From Nonomuraea ceibae (GTDB lineage: Bacteria > Actinomycetota > Actinomycetes > Streptosporangiales > Streptosporangiaceae): a DNA stretch of 64,000 nt. Both the position numbers and the translations under genes were made by a program. Below are positions 43,519 to 53,155 of the stretch, one piece after another. How positions within the stretch are numbered: position 1 is the first letter of the stretch; each line of letters opens with the position of its first letter. The notes below the pieces were generated by a model, which was given only the letters and a program-made list of their open reading frames with translations, had not been told where the DNA came from and did no database searches. The stretch lies in contig NZ_JAHKRO010000048.1 of NCBI RefSeq assembly GCF_019396325.1, positions 1 to 64,000 on the forward strand, in the 5' to 3' direction.

Positions 43519-44778
43519 TCAGCCCTGCAGAGACGACGCCGGTCGCGTGCTGATCAGGCGGCTGGGGACGGCCATCAGGAAACCGCTCGCCGGGCGGGCC
43601 GGGATGCGCCGCAGGGAGATGGCCAGGTCTTGCGGGGGCACGTCATAGTTCAAGCTGGCGAGCCGCATCGTCAGTGCCTGCAGCAAGGCCTTCGTGATCT
43701 CTTCTCCGGGGCACCGGTGCCCGGTGGCCAAATCCCCGCCACCCTGCGGGATAAGGTCGTAAGCGCCGATGTGACGTCCCATGAACCGCGTCGGGTCGAA
43801 GGTGTAGGGCTCCTTCCAGAGCCGGGAATCATGGTTTTGCCCATAGATGTCGAGCAGCACCAGGCAGCCTTCGGGGATCCGTTCCCCTGCCCAGGACAGC
43901 TCGCGGACCGCCTTGCCCGCGACGAAGGGCGCGAACGGGTAGAAGCGGCGGACCTCCTGCGCGAACGCCTCGGCGAAGGCAGCGTCGCCATCTCGTAGCG
44001 CGGCATGATGGGCGGGCCAGCGGTGCATCGCATGCGCGGCGAACGTCAGGAACCAGCACACGGCCACGGTCGGCCGGATGACGTTGAGCAGCTCCACCGC
44101 CGCCACCCGTGGGTCGAGCAGCTTGCCGTCGGCGTCGCGATGACGGGTGACCACGTCCAGCGCTGAGCCCGGCGGCGCAGTGATCGCCCCCTCGCGGATC
44201 CGCCGGACGAGGTTGCCCAGCCACGCCTCGCGGCGGGCGCGGGCCAGCCGGGCCCGCCAGTGCCGGGGCCCGCCGCTGCCGAACCCGTCGACCGCGGCCG
44301 TGAGGTCGGCCGCCAGAGCGGGCACATCGGCGCTGTCCAGTGGTATGCCCGCCCACTGGCACACCCCTCGGGTCAGGACCTTGGCCGCCTCGTCGAAGAG
44401 CACGACGTGCCGCCCGCCCGCCCAGGAGCCGACCGCCTCGTCCCAGGCCGCCTCGGTGTGCGTCACCAGTGAGGCCACGCCCTCACCGGTCAACAGCGAC
44501 ATGAACATCGCCTTGCGCACCCGGTGATCGACGCCGTCGAGCGTGTGCACGGCCCCATGCCCGACCAGCGTGCTCTTGACAGGCTCGGGCAGCGCCGGAT
44601 GCCTGACCACGTGGTCCTCGTCGTAAAAGAAGCGCGCCGCCTCCGGCCCGCACAGTCCCACGGCTCGCCGGCCCAGCAATCGCGTGTGCACGACCTGCCC
44701 GGGCGTACGCCGCCGCAGGCCGGGCAGCCAACCGTAGCCTTCAAGAAACAGAAAAAGCGTGTCATCCAGCACCAGCAT
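43519..44778 (-). CDS. Cytochrome P450, CYP152-like fatty-acid peroxygenase
   Basis: The 419-residue enzyme has the P450 ExxR (EVRRFYPFAPF) and the heme Cys in ATGHRCPGEEIT. The I-helix lacks the acid-alcohol pair and instead has IRPTVAVCWFLTFAAHA with Arg-Pro, the mark of CYP152 peroxygenases, which use H2O2 to hydroxylate or decarboxylate fatty acids without a redox partner. No ferredoxin gene is nearby, in agreement. GGAG lies just before the ATG. The only upstream in-frame region is closed by a stop. Confidence 0.9.
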   Translation of the reverse strand: MLVLDDTLFLFLEGYGWLPGLRRRTPGQVVHTRLLGRRAVGLCGPEAARFFYDEDHVVRHPALPEPVKSTLVGHGAVHTLDGVDHRVRKAMFMSLLTGEGVASLVTHTEAAWDEAVGSWAGGRHVVLFDEAAKVLTRGVCQWAGIPLDSADVPALAADLTAAVDGFGSGGPRHWRARLARARREAWLGNLVRRIREGAITAPPGSALDVVTRHRDADGKLLDPRVAAVELLNVIRPTVAVCWFLTFAAHAMHRWPAHHAALRDGDAAFAEAFAQEVRRFYPFAPFVAGKAVRELSWAGERIPEGCLVLLDIYGQNHDSRLWKEPYTFDPTRFMGRHIGAYDLIPQGGGDLATGHRCPGEEITKALLQALTMRLASLNYDVPPQDLAISLRRIPARPASGFLMAVPSRLISTRPASSLQG

Positions 44779-44982
44779 GGGCTCCGGTCTGCCCGGGGGC
44801 GCACGGGTGAAACCGTGGTGTTCAGCCCTGGTCGCTGTTCATGAGGTGGCGTATGCGCGGAGGCGGCAAGCGAGGCCAGCGCGTCGCAATTGTCACCATT
44901 TGCCCCCTGTTGGGGTTATCGGCCTCTCCAGCGCGGGCAAGAATTCAGAAGCAAATTGAGCGGACAACCGGGAGGAGTTGCC

Positions 44983-45270
44983 GTGCTCACGCTGACCACC
45001 GACGCGGTCGCGGCGATACGCGATCTGACCACGCAACCGGAAACTCCGCCGGACACCGGGCTGCGCATCGCAGCCTCCTCCACCAACGGCTCCGGCAGAT
45101 CTCTCGAGCTGTCGGTCTCGGGCGGCCCGCATCCGGACGATCAGATACTCGAGGGTGAAGGCGTACGGGTGTACCTCGAACCGAGCGCCGCCTCGTTTCT
45201 GGACGACAAGACCCTCGACGCGGAGATGGATGACGACCGGCCATCCTTCCGGATCATTCCCCAGACCTGA
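44983..45270 (+). CDS. HesB/IscA-like fold protein without cysteine ligands
   Basis: GGGAGGAG precedes GTG 44983. The 95-residue product begins VLTLTTDAVAAIRDLTTQ and contains GLRIAASSTNGSGRSLELSV and GVRVYLEPSAASFLDDKTLD, which follows the Fe-S biosynthesis (HesB) domain pattern. It has no Cys at all, so the cluster ligands are missing. Members of this Cys-less actinomycete group are of unknown function. It is divergent from the P450. Confidence 0.75.
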   Translation: MLTLTTDAVAAIRDLTTQPETPPDTGLRIAASSTNGSGRSLELSVSGGPHPDDQILEGEGVRVYLEPSAASFLDDKTLDAEMDDDRPSFRIIPQT

Positions 45271-45585
45271 AGCACTGTTCTCCGGCGGGGTTTGACCGAC
45301 GTCTGTGCCGCCGATCCCCACGTCGTCCCCATCTTCGAGCCGACCGGCCAACTGTCCGGGCGACGTCCGGGCAAGACGACCTGGACCTCGCCACCGGCGG
45401 CCTGGCGCCCACTCCCCCGACCCCGAGGACACACCGGTCACCCAGGACTGGCCGACGCACGCGGCCTACGGGCGGGAGAAGGTCTCGGTGGAGCGGGCGC
45501 TGGACATCTTCGGGCGGTGACCAGAACGGCGCGACTGGGCCTGTCCACTCGGGGTAGGCGCTCGCCAAGACCCTCAGGAGGCATC
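45271..45585. other. Mostly intergenic, one possible gene tail
   Basis: A forward frame ending at 45520 finishes WPTHAAYGREKVSVERALDI followed by FGR, which reads like the end of a lost gene. The rest is unsupported. A GGGTAG hexamer occurs at 45552-45557, 28 bases before the next ATG. Confidence 0.35.
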
Positions 45586-46032
45586 ATGGATAGCCCTCGT
45601 ACCGCCGCCGGCAGAAGTCCCGTCCAGCTGGCGGCGTTCGTCACCGGCGCTGTGTTCGTCTTCGTCGGCGTGCTCGGGTTCGTCCCCGGCATCACGGCCC
45701 ACTATGACGAGATGACGTTCGCCGGCCACGAGTCCGGCGCGTTGCTCCTCAACGTCTTTCAGGTATCGATCCTGCACAACCTCGTCCACCTGCTGTTCGG
45801 AATCGCTGGCATCCTGCTGTCCAGGACCTGGTCCCGCGCCCGCGCCTTCCTCATCGGCGGCGGCCTCATCTATCTGCTGCTGTGGATCTACGGCCTGCTG
45901 ATCGGGCACGACAACCCGGCGAACTTCGTCCCGCTCAACACGGCCGACAACTGGCTGCACCTCATCCTGGCCGTCGGGATGATCGGCCTCGGCTTCCTCC
46001 TGTCCCGCCGACACACCTCCGCAGCGCGGTAA
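45586..46032 (+). CDS. DUF4383 membrane protein
   Basis: The 148-residue protein shows four membrane segments and the family phrase NVFQVSILHNLVHLLFGIAG, with NTADNWLHLILAVGMIGLGF near the end. These are hallmarks of DUF4383, common in stress regions of actinomycetes. Function is unknown. AGGAGG five bases before the ATG fixes the start. A longer upstream frame is not protein-like. Confidence 0.9.
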   Translation: MDSPRTAAGRSPVQLAAFVTGAVFVFVGVLGFVPGITAHYDEMTFAGHESGALLLNVFQVSILHNLVHLLFGIAGILLSRTWSRARAFLIGGGLIYLLLWIYGLLIGHDNPANFVPLNTADNWLHLILAVGMIGLGFLLSRRHTSAAR

Positions 46033-46187
46033 GTACAGCGAGGGCGCGCAGGGTTCCGTGCCCCGAGCCGGAGCTGCCGCAGGCTCGGCCCCTGCGCCAC
46101 GCCGGAGACGGCCGGACCGCCGCACGCCTGCGCGGCGGTCATGCGCAGGCCGAGGCGCCTGCACGTCGGCTGGAGGCAACCGCACCG

Positions 46188-47390
46188 TCAGCGTTGCATC
46201 TGCAGGCTGTGAACGGGGTGCTCGCCCTCGGTCTGCAGCCGGTACTCCTCGCCGGACTTGGCGCGGTTGTCCTCGATAATCCGCTCGGAGGGCGCCTTCT
46301 CGCCGCCCATCAGCTCGTCCTGCATCTTCTCGAACCGCTCGTGGGCCTCCTGGACGTAGCCGGTGCCCAGCGTCGTGTAGTCAATCTGGGTGGCGATCAG
46401 CTCGCGCAGGTACGCCTTGTTCGGCTCGAACGTGACCGGCGTCGGCAGCTCGGGGGCGACCACCTGCTCCGGGTCGCGGCCGTCGTGCTTCTTGAACAGC
46501 TCGGCGGCCAGCCGCAGGTGCTCCAGCTCCATGTTCAGGTGCAGCTCCCAGATGGCCTTCACCTTGGGGTCGGACTCGGTCTCCATGAACGAGTGGTAGA
46601 GGTAGCACTCGTTGTACTCGTGGTTGAGCAGCATCTCCCACCAGCTCTCGCCCGGATCGACCAGCGACTCGTAGTGGGTGACGTGCTCCTCCTCGATGAG
46701 CCCGATCTCCTGGTAGAGCTGGCGGGCGATCGGCTCCATGTAGGTGGGGCCGACGTTCATGTAGAAGTTCATGGTCTGCTGCTCGGCGGCCATGATGGTC
46801 AGCGCGTGCAGCTTCGAGATCGGCGCGGCGGAGCTCTTGTCGTACGGCTCGCGCACGTTGTCGATCGGGTCGCGGTGGTGCAGGTAGGTCGGGCGGCCCG
46901 GCATGACCTCGGTGAGGTCGTCGACGATCTTCTCCGCCTTGCGGTGCTCGATCATCTCGTACAGGTTGGCGTACCGGTAGAGGTGGTCGAAGTCCTCCAG
47001 GACGCCGAACTGGTAGGCCTGCTTGAGATACGGGTCCGGCTCCATCCGGGCCACCCAGGCGGTCAGGTCGACGGCCACCTGCTCGTAGGCGAGCGTGGTC
47101 TCCAGCACCGAGGAGACGCCCGGCAGCAGCCAGTTGACCGCCTTCTGCTGCTGCGCCTCGATGTAGCGGACCCGGGCGAGCTGCTGCTTGAGCTCCAGGT
47201 CGGGGCAGTGCCGGGCGAGCTGGTGGCTGAACAGGATCGCCTCCACCTCGATCCCGTTCATCGCGATGATCCGGCACCGGGTGTACGGGTCGGCGTGGTC
47301 GGGGTCGATGGGCATGACGTTCAGTTCACGCCAGTTGCGTAGCTGCTTGTCGAGAGGGATGCCCCGCTCCCGCAACGGATTGAAGGTCAT
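46188..47390 (-). CDS. Ferritin-like di-iron protein
   Basis: A 400-residue all-helical protein with repeated E/H metal-ligand patterns: VEAILFSHQLARHCPDLEL, TTLAYEQVAVDLTAWVARME, FDHLYRYANLYEMIEHRKAE, EEEHVTHYESLVDPGESWWE and LNMELEHLRLAAELFKKHDG. The ExxH spacing resembles two ferritin-like four-helix bundles in one chain. The role may be oxidative-stress protection or iron handling; the substrate is unknown. AAGGAG before ATG 47390 fixes the start. It is divergent from the hemerythrin gene. Confidence 0.85.
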   Translation of the reverse strand: MTFNPLRERGIPLDKQLRNWRELNVMPIDPDHADPYTRCRIIAMNGIEVEAILFSHQLARHCPDLELKQQLARVRYIEAQQQKAVNWLLPGVSSVLETTLAYEQVAVDLTAWVARMEPDPYLKQAYQFGVLEDFDHLYRYANLYEMIEHRKAEKIVDDLTEVMPGRPTYLHHRDPIDNVREPYDKSSAAPISKLHALTIMAAEQQTMNFYMNVGPTYMEPIARQLYQEIGLIEEEHVTHYESLVDPGESWWEMLLNHEYNECYLYHSFMETESDPKVKAIWELHLNMELEHLRLAAELFKKHDGRDPEQVVAPELPTPVTFEPNKAYLRELIATQIDYTTLGTGYVQEAHERFEKMQDELMGGEKAPSERIIEDNRAKSGEEYRLQTEGEHPVHSLQMQR

Positions 47391-47608
47391 GTGCGCGCGC
47401 TCCTTCAAGCTGCTCGACTGCGCGGCCCCGTGGCCGCGCCCTGGCCGGCCACCTTTTGATCCGCGAGGCGGCACCGAGATCCGGCCTACCCAGCGGCCCT
47501 TGGCACAATCACCTCTTTGGACCGCAGAACAGCCCGGAGTTGGCAAGGCGATGCGTGACCACCGCGCCCACGGGTAGACAGGCGGCCGTATCCGAGAGGA
47601 GATCGATC

Positions 47609-48193
47609 ATGGCCGACCAACGGAAGACACCGGAAACAATGGCTGAGATGGACGTCATCGACCTGCTGCTAGCCCAGCACGCGTTGATCAGAGATCTGTT
47701 CGACGAGGTCGAGCAGGCGGCCCCCGAACAGCGGGGCGAGGCGTTCACCCGCCTGGTTCGGCTGCTGGCCGTGCACGAGACAGCGGAGGAGGAGATCGTC
47801 CACCCCTACGCCCGTCGCAAGATCGACGCGGGTGACGCCGTGGTCGAAGACCGGCTGGCCGAGGAAAACGAGGCCAAGCAGCTCCTGCAGCAGATGGACC
47901 AAGCGGGGGTTGAGGACCCTGCTTTCATGGACAACCTCCTGTTGCTACGCGGCTCCGTCGAGGCGCACGCCCGCGCCGAGGAGCGTTATGAGTTTTACAA
48001 GTTGCGCGCCCACACCACCGAAGCCGAACGCCGCACGCTGGCCACCGGGGTCAAGGCCGCCGAGGCGATGGCACCAACGCACCCGCACCCCGGCACCGAG
48101 TCCGCCACCAAGAACATGCTCATGGGCACGCCGATCGCGATGATGGACCGGGCCCGCGACGCCATCCGCCAGGCCATGGGCACCAAGAGCTAA
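47609..48193 (+). CDS. Hemerythrin HHE-domain protein
   Basis: Residues ~15-145 form a hemerythrin-like four-helix bundle: LLAQHALIRDLFDEVEQ, LLAVHETAEEEIVHPYARRK and VEAHARAEERYEFYKLRAH hold the His/Glu ligands of a non-heme di-iron centre. The C-terminal ~45 residues are an amphipathic tail (MLMGTPIAMMDRARDAIRQA). It probably senses or buffers O2, NO or peroxide. GAGAGGAG precedes ATG 47609. A GGGTAG hexamer lies 31 bases before the start. Confidence 0.9.
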   Translation: MADQRKTPETMAEMDVIDLLLAQHALIRDLFDEVEQAAPEQRGEAFTRLVRLLAVHETAEEEIVHPYARRKIDAGDAVVEDRLAEENEAKQLLQQMDQAGVEDPAFMDNLLLLRGSVEAHARAEERYEFYKLRAHTTEAERRTLATGVKAAEAMAPTHPHPGTESATKNMLMGTPIAMMDRARDAIRQAMGTKS

Positions 48194-48261
48194 CCGCGGT
48201 CTTACCAAGGAACAAGGGCAGCAAGGACCCCTCCGACCTTCCTGACCGGAATTCCTGAAGC

Positions 48262-48687
48262 TCAGCTGCCTTCTTTGTCCTCCAGCCCGGCCGCGGCTCT
48301 CAGCTCCCCCAGGTCGTCACGCAGCCGTGCAGCATCCTGCTCCCTCGCGACATGCGCCATGAAATCGGCAAGCCCGTCGGCGATGGCGTTGAGCTGGTGC
48401 TGGATGGCGTCGTCGGACCGCCTCTGGGAGTTCTGCAGCAGGGCGACCAGCAAGAACGTGACAATGGTGGTCGCGGTATTGATGACAAGCTGCCAAATGT
48501 CCAAACTGCCGAACATGAAGTAGGACGGCGCCCAGATAAGCACGAGCAGCACGCACATGGCGAAAAACCAGGCACCCGAGACGAAAGCCGCAGCCCGGCT
48601 GGCAAATCGGTCAAAGAACGAAAGGCGAGCAGTCACGTCGGACGGCATGATGGCCTGGCGATCGTTACTGGATTGGTCTGAGGTCAT
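48262..48687 (-). CDS. Low-affinity iron permease-family protein
   Basis: GGAGGAG precedes ATG 48687. The 141-residue product has FFDRFASRAAAFVSGAWFF and WAPSYFMFGSLDIWQLVINT, followed by TATTIVTFLLVALLQNSQRR and NAIADGLADFMAHVA. These are the family's conserved segments, with two membrane spans and a polar helical tail. Metal transport itself is not established for bacterial members. It sits among iron- and oxygen-handling genes. Confidence 0.88.
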   Translation of the reverse strand: MTSDQSSNDRQAIMPSDVTARLSFFDRFASRAAAFVSGAWFFAMCVLLVLIWAPSYFMFGSLDIWQLVINTATTIVTFLLVALLQNSQRRSDDAIQHQLNAIADGLADFMAHVAREQDAARLRDDLGELRAAAGLEDKEGS

Positions 48688-48689
48688 CG

Positions 48690-49100
48690 CTACTCCTCCA
48701 GCGGAACGGAGGCACACAGCCTTTCCCAGAATGATCTACTGAAACCCCTAGGGCCACACGCTGGACCAGCACCAACGGCTCGTGTGCGTTCGTAACAGAC
48801 AGCACTTCGAGGCCCGGGAAGGTCGACCCGAGCGAACGGGTCCCAGGCACTGGCGCATGCCGCCGAGGCGACGACGAACGCGGCCGTACCGATGACGAAC
48901 AGGCGCCGACACCCAAAGTGATCGCCCAGCCGGCCACCGATGATCATACCCACAGCGTGCGCGAATCCATATCCCGCGATCACCAACTGTGCTTCACCAA
49001 AGGTGGAGTCCAGGTCCGCCTGAAGCGATGGCACGGCACAGTCATGAGAAAAGCTGTCAAGCACCCTCATAAAGCTGCCCAAGAACAGAACGGCCTTACC
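48690..49100 (-). pseudogene. MFS transporter, N-terminal fragment
   Basis: GSFMRVLDSF, AVPSLQADLDSTFGEAQLVI, GGRLGDHFGCRRLFVIG and TAAFVVASAACASA correspond to the first three spans of a DHA2-type MFS pump. After residue ~85 the sequence becomes unrelated and ends at 48690, just upstream of the permease start. Around 90 percent of the gene is missing, and the N-terminal edge at ~49090 lacks a good start. Confidence 0.65.
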
Positions 49101-49347
49101 ATAGCGGCGCGATCATCGCGATACGCATGCCTGTCCCCCTCCTCGCACGCGAGGGGCTACCCGCTGTCGCGGGTGATACGCGTCCGGCTCCGGAATACGC
49201 CCTGGTCAGGGGCCGCTGAGCAGGGTTCGCTGAAGGTCTCGGTCACACTCCGCGTCGCGGTAGGCGGTGGTTTCCTCCGTAGGACGCCGGGTAGCCGGAA
49301 CGAGAGTTCGTCCCGCCCGAATCTCGCCTCTGACGGAGCTGAGTGCC
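49101..49347. other. Intergenic, no supported gene
   Basis: Nothing protein-like is visible. This region should hold the promoter of the hydrolase pseudogene. Confidence 0.4.
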
Positions 49348-50531
49348 ATGAGGAACGGTGTGGCTCAGGTCCATGGAGTGTGTGAACCTCGCTTCGGCGA
49401 CGTCCGTGACGCCTTTCGGCGCAACTTCGAACACGGCCGTGAACTGGGCGCATCCCTGGCCGCCTACCAGCACGGGCAACCAGTGGTGTGTTGTGGTCCG
49501 GCCTCGCGGATGTTGACGGTGTCCCGTGGCGGCAGGACACGATCGCGCTTCTCGCCTCGGCCACCAAAGGGCTGGTCGCAACCGCCGCGATGGTGCTGGT
49601 GGACCGCGGCATCCTTGACCTCGACGCGCCGGTCGCGGAACATTGGCCGGAATTCGCCGCCGAAGGAAAGGCGGGCATCCCGCTCCGCTGGGTCTTGGGA
49701 CATCGTTCCGGCGTGGTGGCCGTTGACCGGCCGCTGACCCTGGCCGAGATGGAGAAGGCAACGCCGGTGGCCGATGCGCTGGCGGCGGCACGGCCGGCGT
49801 GGCGGCCCGGGCATGCCCACGGCTACCACTGCCTGACGATGGGCTGGCTGGTCAGCGAAACCATCCGGCGCGTCACCGGCCTGACGGCCGCGCAGTTCTT
49901 CGCTCGTGAGATCGCCTTGCCGCTCTGGTCGATCTGCACATCGGCCCGCGCTCCGGTGACGATCGGCTGCTCGCGGGTCTCGTGCCACCCACCGAACGGC
50001 AGCTCCAGCACGGGCGTGGCAACCCCCAGTTCAGCGCGCTGAACCAGGCCATCTGCGACCCGGCCTCCCTCTTCAGCCGGGCGACCTTCGGCAGCGTGAC
50101 CGTCACCGCGGATCTCCTGGAAAGCGTTCGGGCCTGCCGACTGGACATACCCTCGTGCGGTGGAGCCGCAACGCCGCCGGTCTGGCCCACCTTTATGCCT
50201 CGCTGGTCTGCGAAGTCGACGGCATCCGGCTACTCCGTCCGCAGACCACGGACCGGGCACGTACTGTCGAAGCCACCGGGCCGGATCTCGTCCTCGGCTG
50301 TGACACTGCCTACGGGCAGGGATTCATGCTCCCCGGAGGTCCGATGTGGCCGGCCGCCGGCCACCCGGCGCCTTCGGCCATGCCGGCGTCACCGGAGCCT
50401 TCGCCTTCGCCGACCCCGCCAGCGACCTCGGCTTCGCCTACGTACCGAACCGGATGTCCGAGCTCATCGAAGGAAGCGATGACCGAGCCCATCACCTCGT
50501 GGAAACCACCCTTCAATGCGCGTATAGGTGA
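49348..50531 (+). pseudogene. Serine beta-lactamase-like hydrolase/esterase with several frameshifts
   Basis: Five consecutive frame segments together give one ~390-residue EstB/class C-type hydrolase: FGDVRDAFRRNFEHGRELGA; then LADVDGVPWRQDTIALLASA with TKGLVAT, where Ser-x-x-Lys (SATK) is the active site; then GYHCLTMGWLVSETIRRVTG; then TERQLQHGRGNPQFSALNQA; then AAGLAHLYASL and GVTGAFAFADPASDLGFAYV to the end. Frame changes fall near 49490, 49935, 50150 and 50345. No segment has an internal stop in its own frame, which suggests recent indels or assembly errors. Confidence 0.75.
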
Positions 50532-50666
50532 CGAACCGGCGAATGCGTGGGTCACTCTCCTCTTCCCTACGGCGTGTTGGACCGCAGCTCCGTCCATCCA
50601 CCGGAAGACTGCGCGACAGAACGGGCTGACGCGTTGGATCATTCGGGGGTGGGGCAGTAGCGAGAC

Positions 50667-51497
50667 ATGATCAGGCACGAGGAGGCGTATCAACAACACC
50701 CACGCCAGCCAGCGCATACGGGCCGACGCATTGCGCTGGAGGAGATGAGCGCCGAAGAGCTGCTGACCGAGATGGCCCGGCCACGAACTTCTGAGCCGAT
50801 CCGGTCCCGCATCCGTGAGCGTCTGGTGGAGATGTACGCCGGCCTGGCCAGAGACATCGCATGTCGCTACCGCTCCAGAGGCGAACCGGTCGAGGACCTG
50901 CAGCAGGTGGCCTACCTCGGCCTGGTCAAAGCCATCAACGGCTACGACGCCGACCTGGGACATGACTTCCGCGGCTACGCCATGGTCACCATGCTCGGGG
51001 AGGTCAAGCGCCATTTCCGTGATCGCACCTGGGCTTTGCGGGTGCCTCGGCTTCAACAGGAACGACGTTCCCAGCTCAACACCCTCGTTGTCGAACTCAG
51101 CCAAGCCCTCGGCCGGTCCCCGAACGTGGCCGAACTGGCCGTCCAGATGGGCATCGACGAGGAAGAGGTGCTGCTGACCATGGATGCCTCCCGCGCCTAC
51201 AGCACCTTCTCGCTGGACTCGCCGTTCCGCACTGATGAACAAGACGATGGTGTCATCCTGGCCGATGTGATGGGCGAGGCCGACCGGTCGCTGGAACTGC
51301 TGGTGGACTACCACGCCGTGAGGCCACTCATCGATGCCCTGCCGTTCCGGGAGAAGCACATCCTGCTCATGCGCTTCTATGGCAACCGTAGCCAGTCCGA
51401 GATCGCGGCTGAGTTCGGCATCTCCCAGATGCACGTCTCTCGTATCCTGCGCACCGTGTTGCGGCAGCTGCGCGCCGCGCTCTCCCCAGGAACCTGA
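50667..51497 (+). CDS. SigB/SigF-type RNA polymerase sigma factor
   Basis: The 276-residue protein has region 2 (LARDIACRYRSRGEPVEDLQ then QVAYLGLVKAINGYDADLGH), region 3 (LSQALGRSPNVAELAVQMG) and region 4 (LPFREKHILLMRFYGNRSQS then EIAAEFGISQMHVSRILRTV). This is the general-stress/sporulation sigma group controlled by STAS antagonists and SpoIIE phosphatases, both present in this window. The ATG at 50667 lacks a clear ribosome site; region 2 starts later, so an internal start is possible. Confidence 0.92.
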   Translation: MIRHEEAYQQHPRQPAHTGRRIALEEMSAEELLTEMARPRTSEPIRSRIRERLVEMYAGLARDIACRYRSRGEPVEDLQQVAYLGLVKAINGYDADLGHDFRGYAMVTMLGEVKRHFRDRTWALRVPRLQQERRSQLNTLVVELSQALGRSPNVAELAVQMGIDEEEVLLTMDASRAYSTFSLDSPFRTDEQDDGVILADVMGEADRSLELLVDYHAVRPLIDALPFREKHILLMRFYGNRSQSEIAAEFGISQMHVSRILRTVLRQLRAALSPGT

Positions 51498-51539
51498 TGC
51501 GACGGGCGAACCGAGTCATCGGCACCTTCAGCGGCGCTG

Positions 51540-51800
51540 TCACCGTCTCTTCCATACGGCATACACCAAGGCGACGACCCCAGCCGAAGCGGTCAGCGCA
51601 AGAAGACCGGCAGCCACGGCCATGCTCGTCTCAGGATCGGCCAGACGCTTCCTGAGACGCCGTCCGATTCGGTTGTCCGGGCCGCCGGAGCCGAGACCTC
51701 CGACGATCACGACAGCGGTCTCGGCAGCGGCTTGGCGGTCGATCGCCTCAGCGGAAGTCATCGGGCCGTCCGGCTGCGTCCGCTCTTCATGAACACTCAT
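51540..51800 (-). CDS. Hypothetical protein with C-terminal membrane anchor
   Basis: From ATG 51800, with AAGGGG upstream, an 86-residue product has a polar N-terminal half (TSAEAIDRQAAAETAVVIVG) and one C-terminal span (MAVAAGLLALTASAGVVALV) followed by WKRR. This fits a tail-anchored small protein. An alternative start at 51848 overlaps the stop of the neighbouring pseudogene by ATGA. It is convergent with the sigma-factor gene 42 bases away. Function is unknown. Confidence 0.65.
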   Translation of the reverse strand: MSVHEERTQPDGPMTSAEAIDRQAAAETAVVIVGGLGSGGPDNRIGRRLRKRLADPETSMAVAAGLLALTASAGVVALVYAVWKRR

Positions 51801-51844
51801 CCCAGCCCCTTGCCCAGGCGGAACGCTCGTGAACGTCACACCAC

Positions 51845-52865
51845 TCATTCCGCCGTCAGCCGCACAGCCCCAGCGCCAATGGGTACGCGAAAGAGCGCAT
51901 ACGGCCGTCGTCGCAGATCCCGGCCGCCCTGATACTTGGCTTGGCGGTGCAGTTGGTTGGCGGTGACGTACACGTACCCGTCAGCGACCGACAGCGTGTC
52001 GGGCCACAGCAGCCCGGAATGGTGCACGAGGGTCTCGACGGTGCCGTCGGGCAGCCGGCGCATGATGGCGTCGTGCTCCCAGTTGGTCAGGTAGAGGCGT
52101 CCGGCGTCGTCGGTCTCCAAGCCGTCGGACGCGCCGCCCTTGTCCCCCTGTCCACGACGGCCTCCGCCACCTGCGCGTCGGTGAGGGAACGGTCGGTCAG
52201 CGCGTCGGCAGGGGCGCTGTACAGGCGCCGCGACAGTAGCGGGCAGTAGTAAAGGCGGCGCCCGTCGGCAGCCAGGGCGATGCCATCGGCGCCCATCGTC
52301 ACCGGCTTCGGCGGGCCGTCCGGCGGTCGTTCCATGAAGACCTGGCCCTCGACCATCGGCAGGACGTCTCCCGGTGACTCGGCCTTGGTGCTGGGATGGT
52401 CGTGCAACCTGCGCCACGCCTGCCCGGTGGCCAGATCGACGACGATGATCCCGTTAGGTCCTCGGTCGGACGAGTCGGTGATGTAGGCACATCCCTTGCG
52501 CAGATCGAAACGGACGTCGTTGAGGTAGGTGGTCGCACACCAGCTTCGGCCCGCCGGGCTTGACAGGCCGGAACAGCGGGCTGCTGGTGTCGATGATCCA
52601 CAGCCGGTCGGCCGGAGCGACGACCACGCTCTGCACCGACACCAGCCGGTCGGCGTCCTCACCGGATTCGGCGTTCCACTCCTGGTCCGAATATGCCACC
52701 GCCTGGCCGTCCCCGCAGCTCGACGACCGTGGCCGGAGCCTCGTCACCCCATGTCGGAAAGTTGATGAAGACCCGCCCCTGCCGCGACACGGTGACCCCC
52801 CTCGGCATCGGCCCGGACTCGAAGACGTGCACCAACTCCAGCGCCCCATCCCGCTGGGACATCAC
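51845..52865 (-). pseudogene. Major royal jelly protein/SMP-30-like beta-propeller, several frameshifts
   Basis: Successive frames give VTVSRQGRVFINFPTWGDE, then VSVQSVVVAPADRLWIIDTS, then DLRKGCAYITDSSDRGPNGI, IVVDLATGQAWRRLHDHPST and IALAADGRRLYYCPLLSRRL, then SDGLETDDAGRLYLTNWEHD and LLWPDTLSVADGYVYVTANQ. These are ordered blades of the yellow/MRJP propeller family (~345 aa). At least four frame changes break it. The start overlaps the DUF2795 gene end (52862) by ATGA, so it was the second gene of an operon. Confidence 0.75.
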
Positions 52866-53155
52866 GATCTGGGCTCCCGGAGGTGCTCGGCCAGGCGTCC
52901 GCGTCCTTCACCGCTCCTGTCCCGGGCCTGCCGCGCCTGCACGTCGGCCGGCACCTCATCGTCCTGCTGCGGGTCCCGCGGAATCGACCGCAGCACCTCC
53001 TGCACGTTGGCGTACGTCGCGAGTGGCAACGCCGACAGCAACCGGAGCGCCTCCTCCCCGGCGCCAAGCTCGGACGCCTGCCGTACGATCGACTGCTTGT
53101 CCGCAGGGAAGTCCACGCCGCTCAAGGCGACGCGGACCAGGTCGGAGTGGGTCAC
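52862..53155 (-). CDS. DUF2795-domain protein (97 aa)
   Basis: The GTG start at 53155 follows GAGGAG. VRVALSGVDFPADKQSIVRQ and LLSALPLATYANVQEVLRSI form the DUF2795 domain, and the tail is charged. It is a paralogue of the protein at 42128. Function is unknown; the domain is thought to bind nucleic acids or proteins in stress regions, which I cannot verify here. Confidence 0.85.
   Translation of the reverse strand: MTHSDLVRVALSGVDFPADKQSIVRQASELGAGEEALRLLSALPLATYANVQEVLRSIPRDPQQDDEVPADVQARQARDRSGEGRGRLAEHLREPRS

Noticed and set aside
45882..47342. A 486-codon plus-strand frame opposite the ferritin-like gene
   Set aside because: It is Leu/Val/Arg-rich shadow coding caused by GC bias; the minus strand has the ribosome site and metal-ligand motifs.
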